Position numbers and translations under genes: made by a program | NCBI GenBank assembly: GCA_037446075.1 | Contig: JBBIJH010000042.1 | Span: 1 to 18,864, forward strand | Length of the DNA stretch: 18,864 nt | From: JBBIJH01 sp037446075 | GTDB taxonomy: Bacteria > Bacteroidota > Ignavibacteria > UBA10030 > JAHEZR01 | Direction: 5' to 3' | The notes under the pieces: model-generated | The model's input: the letters and a program-made list of their open reading frames with translations, nothing else | Told to the model about the DNA's origin: nothing | The model's database searches: none | Shown here: piece by piece, positions 1 through 7,574 of the stretch | How positions within the stretch are numbered: position 1 is the stretch's first letter | Layout of the letters: each line of letters starts with the position of its first letter

Positions 1-736
1 CCACACTCCCGATAAGCATCCACAGGAGAAATGTCCAGCCGAATCTCGGATTCGTTACCGGATTCACTCCGCTTTCTCCCAGCTGCCTTGTGACCGTAGA
101 TGCTATCTCCGTGAGGCTCACTTGGCCCAGCACAAAGATCGTGGCGACGAACATGCCAAACGAGAGGATCACAAATTGGATGAAATCGGTGATGACAACC
201 GAGAACATTCCTCCCAACACCGTATAGCTGATGACGATAAGCAGCATCACCGTCATCACGATGAACAAAACTTCCTGCCCGAATCCCATCGTTTCTGTAA
301 GGAAGAGTCCATCCATCTTCAAGAACACTCCCATGTTCAATACCCCTCCGAGGAACAGAAGAACCCCGCCAAGCACGCGAACGCCTTTCCCATACTTTAT
401 TTCATAAAATTCCGGAATCGTAATCACCCGTAATCGCCGCAGACCTGTGACAATGAAGCCCGTCTTCCCGATCACAAAATAGCCGAAGAAACCGATCAGG
501 CCGAGAACGAAGCACGAAAAGCCTGTGACGTATCCAAGCTCCCCAAAGTACATGAACGTGACGATTCCAATCTCTGTTGCAATCAGCGTTGCTGAGCCAA
601 GGGCCACCTTCACTCTACGTCCAGCGACGAAGTACCCCTCCATGTTCTCAACATACTTCTTCGCCCGGATACCGATAAGGACAGAACTCGCAAGGTACAA
701 AACGAGGATAATCCAGTCCAGCGCGGTGAAGTTCAT
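1..736 (-). CDS. Sodium:solute symporter (SSS/SSF family), N-terminal part, cut by window edge
   Basis: The start ATG is at 736-734 and the frame stays open to base 1, giving 245 visible residues; the rest lies outside the window. The protein is strongly hydrophobic with several membrane helices. Near the N-terminus it has the family's GYFVAGR-type segment (residues 34-40). An ATEIGIVTF stretch follows at 53-61, then an SSF signature around 171-194 containing YTVLGGMFSVVITDFIQF. SSS members are inner-membrane Na+-coupled importers of sugars, sialic acid, amino acids or similar solutes. The substrate cannot be read from the sequence. It starts about 22 nt after the acetyltransferase-like membrane gene, with an AGGGA a few bases before the ATG, so it is probably co-transcribed and may import a product of the enzymes encoded upstream (inference). 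Full-length members usually have about 450-600 residues. Confidence 0.9.
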   Translation of the reverse strand, partial: MNFTALDWIILVLYLASSVLIGIRAKKYVENMEGYFVAGRRVKVALGSATLIATEIGIVTFMYFGELGYVTGFSCFVLGLIGFFGYFVIGKTGFIVTGLRRLRVITIPEFYEIKYGKGVRVLGGVLLFLGGVLNMGVFLKMDGLFLTETMGFGQEVLFIVMTVMLLIVISYTVLGGMFSVVITDFIQFVILSFGMFVATIFVLGQVSLTEIASTVTRQLGESGVNPVTNPRFGWTFLLWMLIGSV

Positions 737-758
737 TCGTCCCTGAGAACCTCGTGCT

Positions 759-1865
759 CTAAACCCGGAGAAAAAGTTTTCGTCGAAACATCCAGTAGCA
801 CAGCAACCAGCCGAGGAATAAGATCAAGGCGGAATAAAGAAAGGAACCGAGCGTCGGAGAACCTAGAGAAGCGAAGGTATTATAAAAGTAGCCCGTCAGA
901 GATACTGTTGTTCCCCTCCATGGAAGTTTCCACGACAGCATCACCCACCGGACAAACAATCCTGTGCCGACATAGAGTGTGATCGCATTCATGCCGTAAA
1001 CAACGAAGGGGAAAACAAGAAGGCGCCACTGGCGCATTTCTGCTAACCAATAAAAGAGGAGAAAAACGAGACACGACCAGCCGGCAGTGTACACTGCGAA
1101 GGATGACGACCAGAGAATCTTGTTGATGGGGACAATCATATTCCACAAAAGACCTACCACGATCCCCCCTGCACCGGCGATCAAAAAGCCGCGAACGACC
1201 GAGGCATGGCTTTTCCGCTGCATTACAAATCTTCCAGCAAGGACTCCAAACAAGACTGTCGAGACACCGGGAATCAAGCTGACGATCGTTTCTTTGTCAT
1301 CAGGAGCAAGGATGAATGAGTCGATATACTGTGCAGCGTTGACATCCCGCTCGAACGAACCTGTGATCACCCCCGGAGCTTTCACGAAGGCAAGGATTGC
1401 CCACCAAAGGAACAACATCGAGATCGCGAGACCAGCTTGCCCTTGAGGCTTGAGGCGAAGGATGAGGTAGACAGCAAAATACAGTACTCCGATGCGTTGA
1501 AGGATTCCAAAATGCAAGACCGGTGTGCTGATAGAAGCGGATTTCAAGAAAGCTCCAAGGAGGTAAAGGACAGCCGCGCGACGTGCTGCAATCAGGATTC
1601 TTTTCCAGATTGAGATCCCCGCTTCGATCTTGCGAGCCTCACTGAACGGCATTGCCATTCCAACAGCAAACAGGAAGAAGGGAAAAATCAGATCGGCGAA
1701 GGTGCAGCCGTGCCATTCAGCATGAAGCAAGGCGCGAGGCACGACAGCCGCATCCCATGTGCCGGGATTGTTCACGAGCAGCATCCCGGCAACGGCGAAC
1801 CCCCGGAAGGCATCGAGCGACGTCAGTCGGCGTGGCAGTATGGTCTCTTCTTCAGATATCGTCAA
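759..1865 (-). CDS. Heparan-alpha-glucosaminide N-acetyltransferase-like membrane protein (DUF5009/NagX type)
   Basis: This is a 368-residue polytopic inner-membrane protein with around ten hydrophobic segments. The N-terminus has the family motif RLTSLDAFRG (residues 13-22). It is followed by HAEWHGCTFADLIFPFFLF (48-66), which resembles the conserved His-containing loop of HGSNAT and bacterial NagX-like proteins. His48 is the likely acetyl-accepting residue by analogy. HGSNAT moves an acetyl group across a membrane from cytosolic acetyl-CoA to a terminal glucosamine; whether this bacterial homologue does so is unproven. The start is TTG at 1865: the frame has a TGA nine bases upstream and no ATG until residue 28. 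It begins 10 nt after the stop of the GH51-like gene, suggesting translational coupling, and is followed by a Na+ symporter. The nearby PIG-L protein supports an amino-sugar theme. Confidence 0.85.
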   Translation of the reverse strand: MTISEEETILPRRLTSLDAFRGFAVAGMLLVNNPGTWDAAVVPRALLHAEWHGCTFADLIFPFFLFAVGMAMPFSEARKIEAGISIWKRILIAARRAAVLYLLGAFLKSASISTPVLHFGILQRIGVLYFAVYLILRLKPQGQAGLAISMLFLWWAILAFVKAPGVITGSFERDVNAAQYIDSFILAPDDKETIVSLIPGVSTVLFGVLAGRFVMQRKSHASVVRGFLIAGAGGIVVGLLWNMIVPINKILWSSSFAVYTAGWSCLVFLLFYWLAEMRQWRLLVFPFVVYGMNAITLYVGTGLFVRWVMLSWKLPWRGTTVSLTGYFYNTFASLGSPTLGSFLYSALILFLGWLLCYWMFRRKLFLRV

Positions 1866-1875
1866 GCACCATCAG

Positions 1876-3729
1876 TTACTTTGGAATCGGTTTCTCGTAC
1901 ACTTCGATTTCCCGGATCGAGTACTTTGACACTCCTTTGGTTCCAGCTTTTCTTAGTCCAGACTCCCCATCGATCATCAAATGACGAGCTTTCACGGGAC
2001 CGAATTCAAATTCCTCCGTCCCGCCCCGACCTTCTACCACCTTGCGGACTGTGCGCCAGTTCTTCCCATCCTGAGAAGTCTTGAGGGAGTAACGCGTCGC
2101 ATACGTATCGCCCCAGTGGATACGAACGCAAGAGATCGTCTGGAGTTTTAGCCATGAAAGACGAAACCACTGTGGTTCATCTCCCTCACTCTTCGTCCAC
2201 GCTTCCGAGTACCAGCCTGTGTACAGTTTTCCGTCAATTGCATACACCGGTGTTTGATTCGGCCAAGCCGTCGAGTGGGTCGAAGCTGATGCACGCGCCA
2301 GAGGGGCCAGATTCTGCGGAGGGGTAACTGAATCCCGGCTTACCAGGTCTACGATGATGAGAGAGTATGCCGGCACTTGCATGGCGAAGCGTTCTGAGAG
2401 ATTCGAAAGCGGAGGTAGCTCTACTGCCTTTTTCTGTTCGCTCAGAATCCATCGGCGGCCCCGCGCTTGTGGTGTCCAATCGGTAAGCGAGACCTCTAGC
2501 GTTTTCGGCCGCTTTTTGCCTTTGTTCATGGCGAGGATTGATAGCGCCTTCCCCTTCTTGCTTGCGTAAACGGAGATGGAAGAATCAGAGCATCTCGTAT
2601 GGACGACTGTCCCCTTGAAGCGGTTGGATAACAGCGGGAAAACAAAATAATTATACCGAGGTGTGTTTTTCCCGTCGGAAGAAAGATAACCATAGTCGCC
2701 CCCACGCGGCGGGTAGTAATTGTGCAAGGCCCAATAGCATGCAATATCGACGCCGACCTCTGCCATTGTTCCGAGCATATCCGCGACCCAAAGAGCATTG
2801 ACAACCTGAAGCGTCTGGGGACCGGGCTGGCCATCCACGGAGTTATAGCCAACGTTGACAAAGAGGATCGACTTAGCCTTCGCAGCTCCGACGATTCGTT
2901 CAACATCGTTCTGTAGCTTCAAGAAAAGCTCCCGGAACTTCTGTGTGCTCGCTAACAGAGAATCGTCCTGCTCGGCCCCCCGCCGCTGTGGGAAAAATGT
3001 GAACGTGAGCATGTCAACGTAATCCCCCGCGGACTTCAGAACACGCTCAGTCCAGTTCTCGGGGTGGGGGCCTAGCGGAACGTTTGTAGCCACTTTGATT
3101 GTCGAGTCCACAGCCTTCATCGCCTTTACGAAAGAAATATACTTTCTCGCATACTCTTCGGGCGGCGCGTGCCCCTTCGCCCACCATCCCCATTGCTCGT
3201 CTCCCACCTCCCATAGCTTTACATTGTAGCCGCGGACTATATTGCAGTAGCGCACCCATTCGGCGGCAAGCTCGACCGATTCGTTGAAGTTGACGGTGAT
3301 AAACGGTTCAGCGCCAACTTCACGGCATAACGCCATGTACTCGTCCGTGTCCATTTCAGTAGCATCATTCGACCTTGAATTCCACACGTAGTAGTCGGCG
3401 TCGTTGCCTCCCGGGTACTTCAGCAGCGTGATGCCGGAGGCTTTGATCTTCGCGATTGCATCCCGGTCCGCCGTACTGAGCATCTCATCGCTGGGACCAG
3501 GAAACAACGACTCATCCCACCGGGCTGTATTAATCCCATAGAGCCAGGGGTTGATCGAGCGAATTGGGCTGCTTGCTTCCACCGTCACCCGGACTGGCTG
3601 TCCAAGGGCTTTCAGACTAACCGCTAGGATGGTAAGGATTCCTTTACATGCTAGTTGCCGGAGGTGAGGCATCACACAGAACCTTCCGTGGAGCGCGCAC
3701 GCACCGTTGGTGCTTTCATCGGGCATCAT
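1876..3729 (-). CDS. Secreted GH51-like (alpha-L-arabinofuranosidase-like) protein with C-terminal discoidin/F5-8C domain; nucleophile Glu missing
   Basis: 617 residues. A hydrophobic signal segment (about 31-43) precedes a clan-A barrel of GH51/arabinofuranosidase type: INPWLYGIN at 59-67, LKYPGGNDADYYVW at 103-116, KLWEVGDEQWGWW at 171-183, and the beta-strand segment FVNVGYNSVDG at 290-300. Glu178 fits the acid/base position, although the usual preceding Asn is Asp. The position where the nucleophile Glu is expected (TEYNS-type motif) is Gly294. A beta-sandwich region of about 100 residues follows, then a discoidin/F5-8C (CBM32-like) domain at about 473-613, which usually binds sugars. The ATG at 3729 lies 2 nt after the previous stop and has AGGA upstream. 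A second ATG at 3672 (residue 20) has GGAAGG upstream and gives a cleaner signal peptide, so it may be the true start. Expected in the periplasm or at the cell surface. It could be a non-catalytic binding protein or a glycosidase with altered chemistry. Confidence 0.75.
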   Translation of the reverse strand: MMPDESTNGACALHGRFCVMPHLRQLACKGILTILAVSLKALGQPVRVTVEASSPIRSINPWLYGINTARWDESLFPGPSDEMLSTADRDAIAKIKASGITLLKYPGGNDADYYVWNSRSNDATEMDTDEYMALCREVGAEPFITVNFNESVELAAEWVRYCNIVRGYNVKLWEVGDEQWGWWAKGHAPPEEYARKYISFVKAMKAVDSTIKVATNVPLGPHPENWTERVLKSAGDYVDMLTFTFFPQRRGAEQDDSLLASTQKFRELFLKLQNDVERIVGAAKAKSILFVNVGYNSVDGQPGPQTLQVVNALWVADMLGTMAEVGVDIACYWALHNYYPPRGGDYGYLSSDGKNTPRYNYFVFPLLSNRFKGTVVHTRCSDSSISVYASKKGKALSILAMNKGKKRPKTLEVSLTDWTPQARGRRWILSEQKKAVELPPLSNLSERFAMQVPAYSLIIVDLVSRDSVTPPQNLAPLARASASTHSTAWPNQTPVYAIDGKLYTGWYSEAWTKSEGDEPQWFRLSWLKLQTISCVRIHWGDTYATRYSLKTSQDGKNWRTVRKVVEGRGGTEEFEFGPVKARHLMIDGESGLRKAGTKGVSKYSIREIEVYEKPIPK

Positions 3730-3731
3730 TT

Positions 3732-4673
3732 TTATTCCTGCGCAGCAAGTATTTTTTTCATTACTTCATGACGTCGCAGTACTCTCAATCCGAGTTTGTG
3801 GTAGAAGTCCTTCGCACGGCCGGTTGTCCATGCAAGCCAGAGATTGCGCTTGCCCTTCTTTCGCATCTGTTCCACGGTATGATAATACAGCATCGGACCC
3901 AGGCCCCGACCAAGATACTCCTTTGCAATACCAAACGGGCCAAAGCGCTCATCAAGGAAATGGCTGAACCCCACCACTTCCCCGTCCTTGACAGCGACAA
4001 GAATCTCGTCGCACTCGGGATTTTCGCTCAAACGGTCCAGGGCGACGCGGAAGAGGTCGCCGGGATAGTTTCGTCTCAGAAATTCCATGAGACTCAATGT
4101 ATAGCGGGGGCGAAAAATCTCCACAGAAAACCCCGCCTTCTTCAACTGTTGCAAGCGTGGCTCAGTCTCTGCCGGTACAGCAAAATCCACGAGCGACCGC
4201 CCCATGCCGTAAACATTCTGGACTTTCATATATCCTCTTGCCTTCAAGAATTGATAGCCTTCTGGATAAGCATCCAGGTCAACACCCGGGATAAAGTAAT
4301 TCGGCGTGTAGTCGGAGACGAAAACTTCACGTACGCCTTCTCGAAGCAGGAACTGTTCAGCCCGTTTGAGCATCGCAGAGGCTATCGCGCGCCGCCTCCA
4401 GTCTTCGTCGACGAAGAATGCCGTGACCCAGCCTTTCCCTGGTTCCAATCCGACATCGTAATAGGGGTAACGCCGGCGGAGACTAAGAAGGAATCCAACA
4501 ATCTGCTTCTTCGCTACCGCGACAACACACCCGTGAGAGTCGAAGTTCGGATCGAGAATCACCTTTCGGCGGAAAGTGTTTAGGGAGATCTCATCGCGAG
4601 TAAGACAACGGTTCCACAATTCGACGACCGCTCGCTCATCCTCCGACTCATATTCACGAACTGTGAAGCTCAT
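3732..4673 (-). CDS. Double-domain GNAT acetyltransferase (copy 2)
   Basis: 313 residues with two GNAT folds in tandem and no signal peptide, so cytoplasmic. The N-terminal half has a weak acetyl-CoA loop (RRRAIA, residues 93-98) and the shared signature YFIPGVD (126-132). The C-terminal half has a good motif A, EYLGRGLG (252-259), directly after FGPFG (244-248), and ends with a typical GNAT beta-strand and YHKLGL (about 291-296). It is a paralogue of the GNAT gene at 5498-6442: both share the YF-PG-D and FGPFG...EY.G.G.G signatures and similar length. The acceptor substrate cannot be deduced. The double-GNAT layout resembles mycothiol synthase MshD, but nothing else specifically supports mycothiol. 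The ATG at 4673 lacks a clear Shine-Dalgarno sequence. The stop lies 2 nt before the GH51-like start, so the two genes are probably coupled. Confidence 0.85.
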   Translation of the reverse strand: MSFTVREYESEDERAVVELWNRCLTRDEISLNTFRRKVILDPNFDSHGCVVAVAKKQIVGFLLSLRRRYPYYDVGLEPGKGWVTAFFVDEDWRRRAIASAMLKRAEQFLLREGVREVFVSDYTPNYFIPGVDLDAYPEGYQFLKARGYMKVQNVYGMGRSLVDFAVPAETEPRLQQLKKAGFSVEIFRPRYTLSLMEFLRRNYPGDLFRVALDRLSENPECDEILVAVKDGEVVGFSHFLDERFGPFGIAKEYLGRGLGPMLYYHTVEQMRKKGKRNLWLAWTTGRAKDFYHKLGLRVLRRHEVMKKILAAQE

Positions 4674-4715
4674 GGGAAGAAGATCAACAAAAAGATCATA
4701 ATGGGATGAAACAAG

Positions 4716-5480
4716 TTATGGAAGCAATTCGATTGCCTGCTTCTTTCCGAACGCGTCGATATCGAGAGCAACAGCATAACGCTTTCCTGCCTCGGCACCA
4801 CGAACGCGCGCGAGGGCTTCGTAATACTCAAGATAAGGGAAAGAGGAAATTCCTCCCCTGATGAATTCGTATTGAGTAACACAGCGCTTCCACTCAACAA
4901 GCTCATCCGAAACATTCACATAGATGTAGGGCTGGAAGTTTTCATGATCTTCCCAATTCTCTGCATAATAAATTCCTTTCACTCCACGATAACGGGGATA
5001 TTCTGGCACCACGCCTTCAAGCGAGGCAAGGAGGACCGCATCCTTGACAATCGCGTGTGTCGTCGAATGATCCTTGTGGATGCTGTTTTGCCAGTGTGTG
5101 ATAATATGGGTAGGCTGAACTTGCCGGATGACGTTGACCACGTAACGGCGTGCCGCTTCGTCATTGGGAATCTCGCCATCCTTGTAGGGTCCAAAGACTA
5201 TTTCAGCGCCAATTACCTTTCCGGCCGCAAGGGCCTCCCTCTTTTTTTGTTCGCCGTAGACTGCCGAGGGCAATTTTGGATTACCGCCCTCGCCGAGTGT
5301 CAAATGAAGAATAACGACTCGGTCCCCGTTTTTCTTTTGCTTGATGAGAATGGCTCCGCACGTCGCTTCCATATCACCGCAGTGCGCACCGATGGCGAGA
5401 ATTGTCCGTTGAGGTTGGTCGTTCATGGTCATGCTGAGTGCTGTTACGTACAGTAGTGTGGAAAAAAGGAAGATGGTCAT
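4716..5480 (-). CDS. PIG-L/LmbE-family N-deacetylase-like protein with altered HPDD motif
   Basis: 254 residues. Family features are ILAIGAH (27-33), the long-chain fold segment KREALAAGKVIGAE (80-93) and the HKDH motif (135-138). PIG-L/LmbE enzymes are Zn-dependent and remove acetyl groups from N-acetylglucosaminyl compounds (MshB, BshB and PIG-L act on GlcNAc conjugates). The usual AHPDDxE motif here reads AHCGDME. Zn-binding His33 and Asp36 and Glu38 are kept, but the position of the catalytic-base Asp (Asp15 in MshB) is Gly35. The protein may be inactive, use another base, or belong to a divergent subfamily. The ATG at 5480 lies 17 nt after the previous stop and gives a short hydrophobic N-terminus (2-16), possibly a signal peptide. 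ATGs at 5432 and 5426 would give a more typical cytosolic family start; none has a convincing Shine-Dalgarno sequence. It sits between two GNAT paralogues. Confidence 0.8.
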   Translation of the reverse strand: MTIFLFSTLLYVTALSMTMNDQPQRTILAIGAHCGDMEATCGAILIKQKKNGDRVVILHLTLGEGGNPKLPSAVYGEQKKREALAAGKVIGAEIVFGPYKDGEIPNDEAARRYVVNVIRQVQPTHIITHWQNSIHKDHSTTHAIVKDAVLLASLEGVVPEYPRYRGVKGIYYAENWEDHENFQPYIYVNVSDELVEWKRCVTQYEFIRGGISSFPYLEYYEALARVRGAEAGKRYAVALDIDAFGKKQAIELLP

Positions 5481-5497
5481 TCCCGCAAATCGATTTT

Positions 5498-6442
5498 TCA
5501 GAGAACTTTCTTCAGGATTGAAAACCTCCGAGTCTCAGCAAAGCCAAACTTTCTATACACTTTTGCAGCAGTGTCGTCCGTCCACATCACCCATGCGTTA
5601 TGATACCCTTCCCGCCGCATGCGCTGGAGTGTCCTCGCAAGGAGAATTGTCCCAATGCCCATCCCTTGGTACTCGGTGCTCACTCCGAATGGCCCGAAGT
5701 GAGATCCCTCGTACTGACAATAGCCGATGATCTTTCCTCCCTTTGTTGCCAGCGTAATCTGTTCAGGCTTGAAGCTTCCCTCCGGGATTTTCCGAAGGTT
5801 TCGCCTCGCGACCCGGACCCAGTCCGTAGGCATGGATTTCTCCATGAAGGAAAGAAACTTAGTGAGGTCTTCCCTCGAGTAAGGACGTATCTCGATCTCT
5901 TCCTTCAGAAGTTTTCTTTCCTTTACCTCGAGTTCAGACGAAATCGTGAATAGGACGATCGAGGCATCCATGCTGATGGCCTCCTGGAGGGCCTCGTATC
6001 CCTTGGAGAGGAAGAGATCAAGGATCGGCTTGTAAGATTTTTGATCGATCCCGGGAGTAAAGTATCCGGGGGGATAGGGGGAAACGAAGCATTCCTTTTG
6101 CCCCAAGGCTCGGAATCTGACTTCGACTTCGTCGAGAAGCCTGCCGCCGATGGTTGCGAGGGAAAATTCAGGTCCAACGCCGAGAGCAGTGATCCAGCTT
6201 CGAGTCCCGCTTGGGTCGGCATCTCCTAACGGTAAGCGCATGGCACGAACGCCCAGGACAAAGCCAACGAGCTGTCCATGATCGCGAGCAAGGAGAAAGG
6301 TCTCGGGATCGAAGTTATCATCGAGCAAAACTCGGGACTCAAGGATGTCCGCTGTGATTGCGTCGAGCGGAAGCGCTTTAGCCCAAAGCTCAAGAAGTTC
6401 GTCCCGAAAATAATCGTCGTACGGTGTGATCGTGAGGGGCAT
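5498..6442 (-). CDS. Double-domain GNAT acetyltransferase (copy 1)
   Basis: 314 residues, predicted cytosolic, with two consecutive GNAT folds. In the N-terminal half the acetyl-CoA loop is degenerate (segment 89-103 lacks the Q/R-x-x-G-x-G/A pattern), but the signature YFTPGID (127-133) is present. The C-terminal half has a classical motif A: FGPFGVSTEYQGMGIG (249-264). It ends with KVYRKFGFAETRRF (about 295-308), typical for the last GNAT strands. Probably only the C-terminal half is catalytic. The gene is a paralogue of the GNAT at 3732-4673, and the pair brackets the PIG-L-like gene, so the three may act on the same amine or amino-sugar pool (inference). The ATG at 6442 is the only start before an in-frame TAG upstream, and no Shine-Dalgarno sequence is visible. 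A small hairpin lies in the 55-nt gap before it. Confidence 0.87.
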   Translation of the reverse strand: MPLTITPYDDYFRDELLELWAKALPLDAITADILESRVLLDDNFDPETFLLARDHGQLVGFVLGVRAMRLPLGDADPSGTRSWITALGVGPEFSLATIGGRLLDEVEVRFRALGQKECFVSPYPPGYFTPGIDQKSYKPILDLFLSKGYEALQEAISMDASIVLFTISSELEVKERKLLKEEIEIRPYSREDLTKFLSFMEKSMPTDWVRVARRNLRKIPEGSFKPEQITLATKGGKIIGYCQYEGSHFGPFGVSTEYQGMGIGTILLARTLQRMRREGYHNAWVMWTDDTAAKVYRKFGFAETRRFSILKKVL

Positions 6443-6452
6443 GCGTAGCGCG

Positions 6453-6467
6453 GGCGGTTGTACCGCC
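6453..6467 (-). other. Perfect inverted repeat (6-bp stem, 3-nt loop) at the boundary of the two modules
   Basis: GGCGGT and ACCGCC flank a 3-nt loop in the gap between the PorV/PorQ-like gene (stop at 6498) and the first GNAT gene (start at 6442). On the minus-strand transcript no U-run follows, so it is not a standard Rho-independent terminator. It may be a partial stop, an RNA-processing or stability element for the envelope-module mRNA, or an operator-like site; it also lies only 10 nt before the GNAT start codon and could influence its translation. The role is inference; the repeat itself is directly visible. Confidence 0.4.
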
Positions 6468-6497
6468 TATGTCGAAATTTAAAGGCCTCAAACGCGG

Positions 6498-7517
6498 TTA
6501 ATAACTAATTCCAAGCGACAGATGGTGCACACCTCCAAAGATCCCGAAGGCCTGGTATGCGTAGTCCACGCGAAGCGGCACACGGCCCACCTCACGGTGC
6601 AGTCCAAGTCCCGCTGTCAGTCCCCTCTCATCGTAATTTCCCATGTAGCCCAATCGGGCAAAGACTATCTCTCGGAGTCGGAGCTCACCTCCGAATTTTA
6701 TCTTTTCGTTGAAGTCGCGTGGGTGCCGCGACTCAAAGCTCAGGATAAAGATCCCTTTCTCCTCGTCGTTAAAAAATTGGAGCGGCTCCACAGTCGCGCC
6801 GAAGCTAACCGCGAATGGCATTGGGAATGGCTCGCTCTCATAACGCAGCTCGCGCGAGATATTCTGGAGGCTTGCGCCGAATCGAATCCCCTTGTAAAGG
6901 AAGTCATAATAAGCACCCAAATCCATCGCAAGAGCATTCTTGTCATATCGACGCGATTCGATCGTGAGGTTCGGATCATCAAGGCTCGTGCCCACCGCGG
7001 CTACCCAGGCATCCCCAAGGTCCTGCCGTGCATATTTCAGATGAACTCCATAGGAGAAGCGGTCGCTCACTTTTTGAGAGAATGCGATTCCCGCGGCGTA
7101 GGCTTTCGGGGAAAACGTGCCCGTCTCGATATAACCCTGTTCGTTCGGAGCGCGTCGGGTTCCATAGAAGGTCCCGTAGTCCATCATGATGAGGCTGATT
7201 CCAGCAACGCCCAAGCGACCGAACCGAAAAGCTGCTGCAGCCGCGTTGTAACTGATTTCGGCAATCCCTTCTGTGTGGCTCAAACTTACATCGGCATTAC
7301 GAGGAATCCACCCCAAAAGGCTCGGATTCCAGAAGATGCCGTTAGAGGAAAGCGTCGTCGCGACCCCGACACTGCCTCGACCGATGACCTCAGCCGAGAC
7401 CGGGTTCTCCAGGAATCTAAACCCGACCTGTGCCCGCTTTACAATCTGTGCCTTTGCTTCGAAGTCTGCGACAGTTCCGAAAAGAAGCAAGAGAAGAAAG
7501 CCTTTTCGAGGAATCAT
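6498..7517 (-). CDS. PorV/PorQ-family outer-membrane beta-barrel protein (complete copy)
   Basis: 339 residues. A signal peptide covers about 1-23 (ending AKA before Gln24). The mature N-terminus follows the PorV/PorQ (UPF0164-like) pattern: GFRFLENPVSAEVIGRGSVG (32-51), then SSNGIFWNPSLLG (57-69). Amphipathic beta-strands run to the end, with alternating aromatic residues and a final strand ending in Tyr. PorV in type IX secretion is an outer-membrane partner that escorts cargo with C-terminal signals; the exact role of FCB relatives is mostly unknown. A near-perfect GAGGAGG (7523-7529) lies 5 nt before the ATG and fixes the start. The gene follows the second FN3 protein by 57 nt, so it probably closes the receptor/FN3/PorV cassette. 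A similar protein is partly seen at the right edge of the window. Confidence 0.83.
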   Translation of the reverse strand: MIPRKGFLLLLLFGTVADFEAKAQIVKRAQVGFRFLENPVSAEVIGRGSVGVATTLSSNGIFWNPSLLGWIPRNADVSLSHTEGIAEISYNAAAAAFRFGRLGVAGISLIMMDYGTFYGTRRAPNEQGYIETGTFSPKAYAAGIAFSQKVSDRFSYGVHLKYARQDLGDAWVAAVGTSLDDPNLTIESRRYDKNALAMDLGAYYDFLYKGIRFGASLQNISRELRYESEPFPMPFAVSFGATVEPLQFFNDEEKGIFILSFESRHPRDFNEKIKFGGELRLREIVFARLGYMGNYDERGLTAGLGLHREVGRVPLRVDYAYQAFGIFGGVHHLSLGISY

Positions 7518-7574
7518 TTGAACCTCCTCAGAATTCGGGGGACCGACTGAACGAGAGACATCACATGGGAGCCG

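Noticed and set aside
3648..4583. Plus-strand open frame (311 codons) opposite the second GNAT
   Set aside because: Low-complexity translation without any motif; the antisense GNAT has clear catalytic motifs.
3732..6442. Mycothiol biosynthesis genes mshB/mshD
   Set aside because: The double-GNAT and PIG-L resemblance is only at fold level; the PIG-L motif is altered, there are two GNATs, and the envelope context does not suggest an actinobacterium.
6522..7550. Long plus-strand open frame (342 codons) opposite the PorV/PorQ-like gene
   Set aside because: The product has no recognisable domain or signal, while the minus strand encodes a clear family protein with an excellent ribosome-binding site; it is a shadow frame caused by codon composition.
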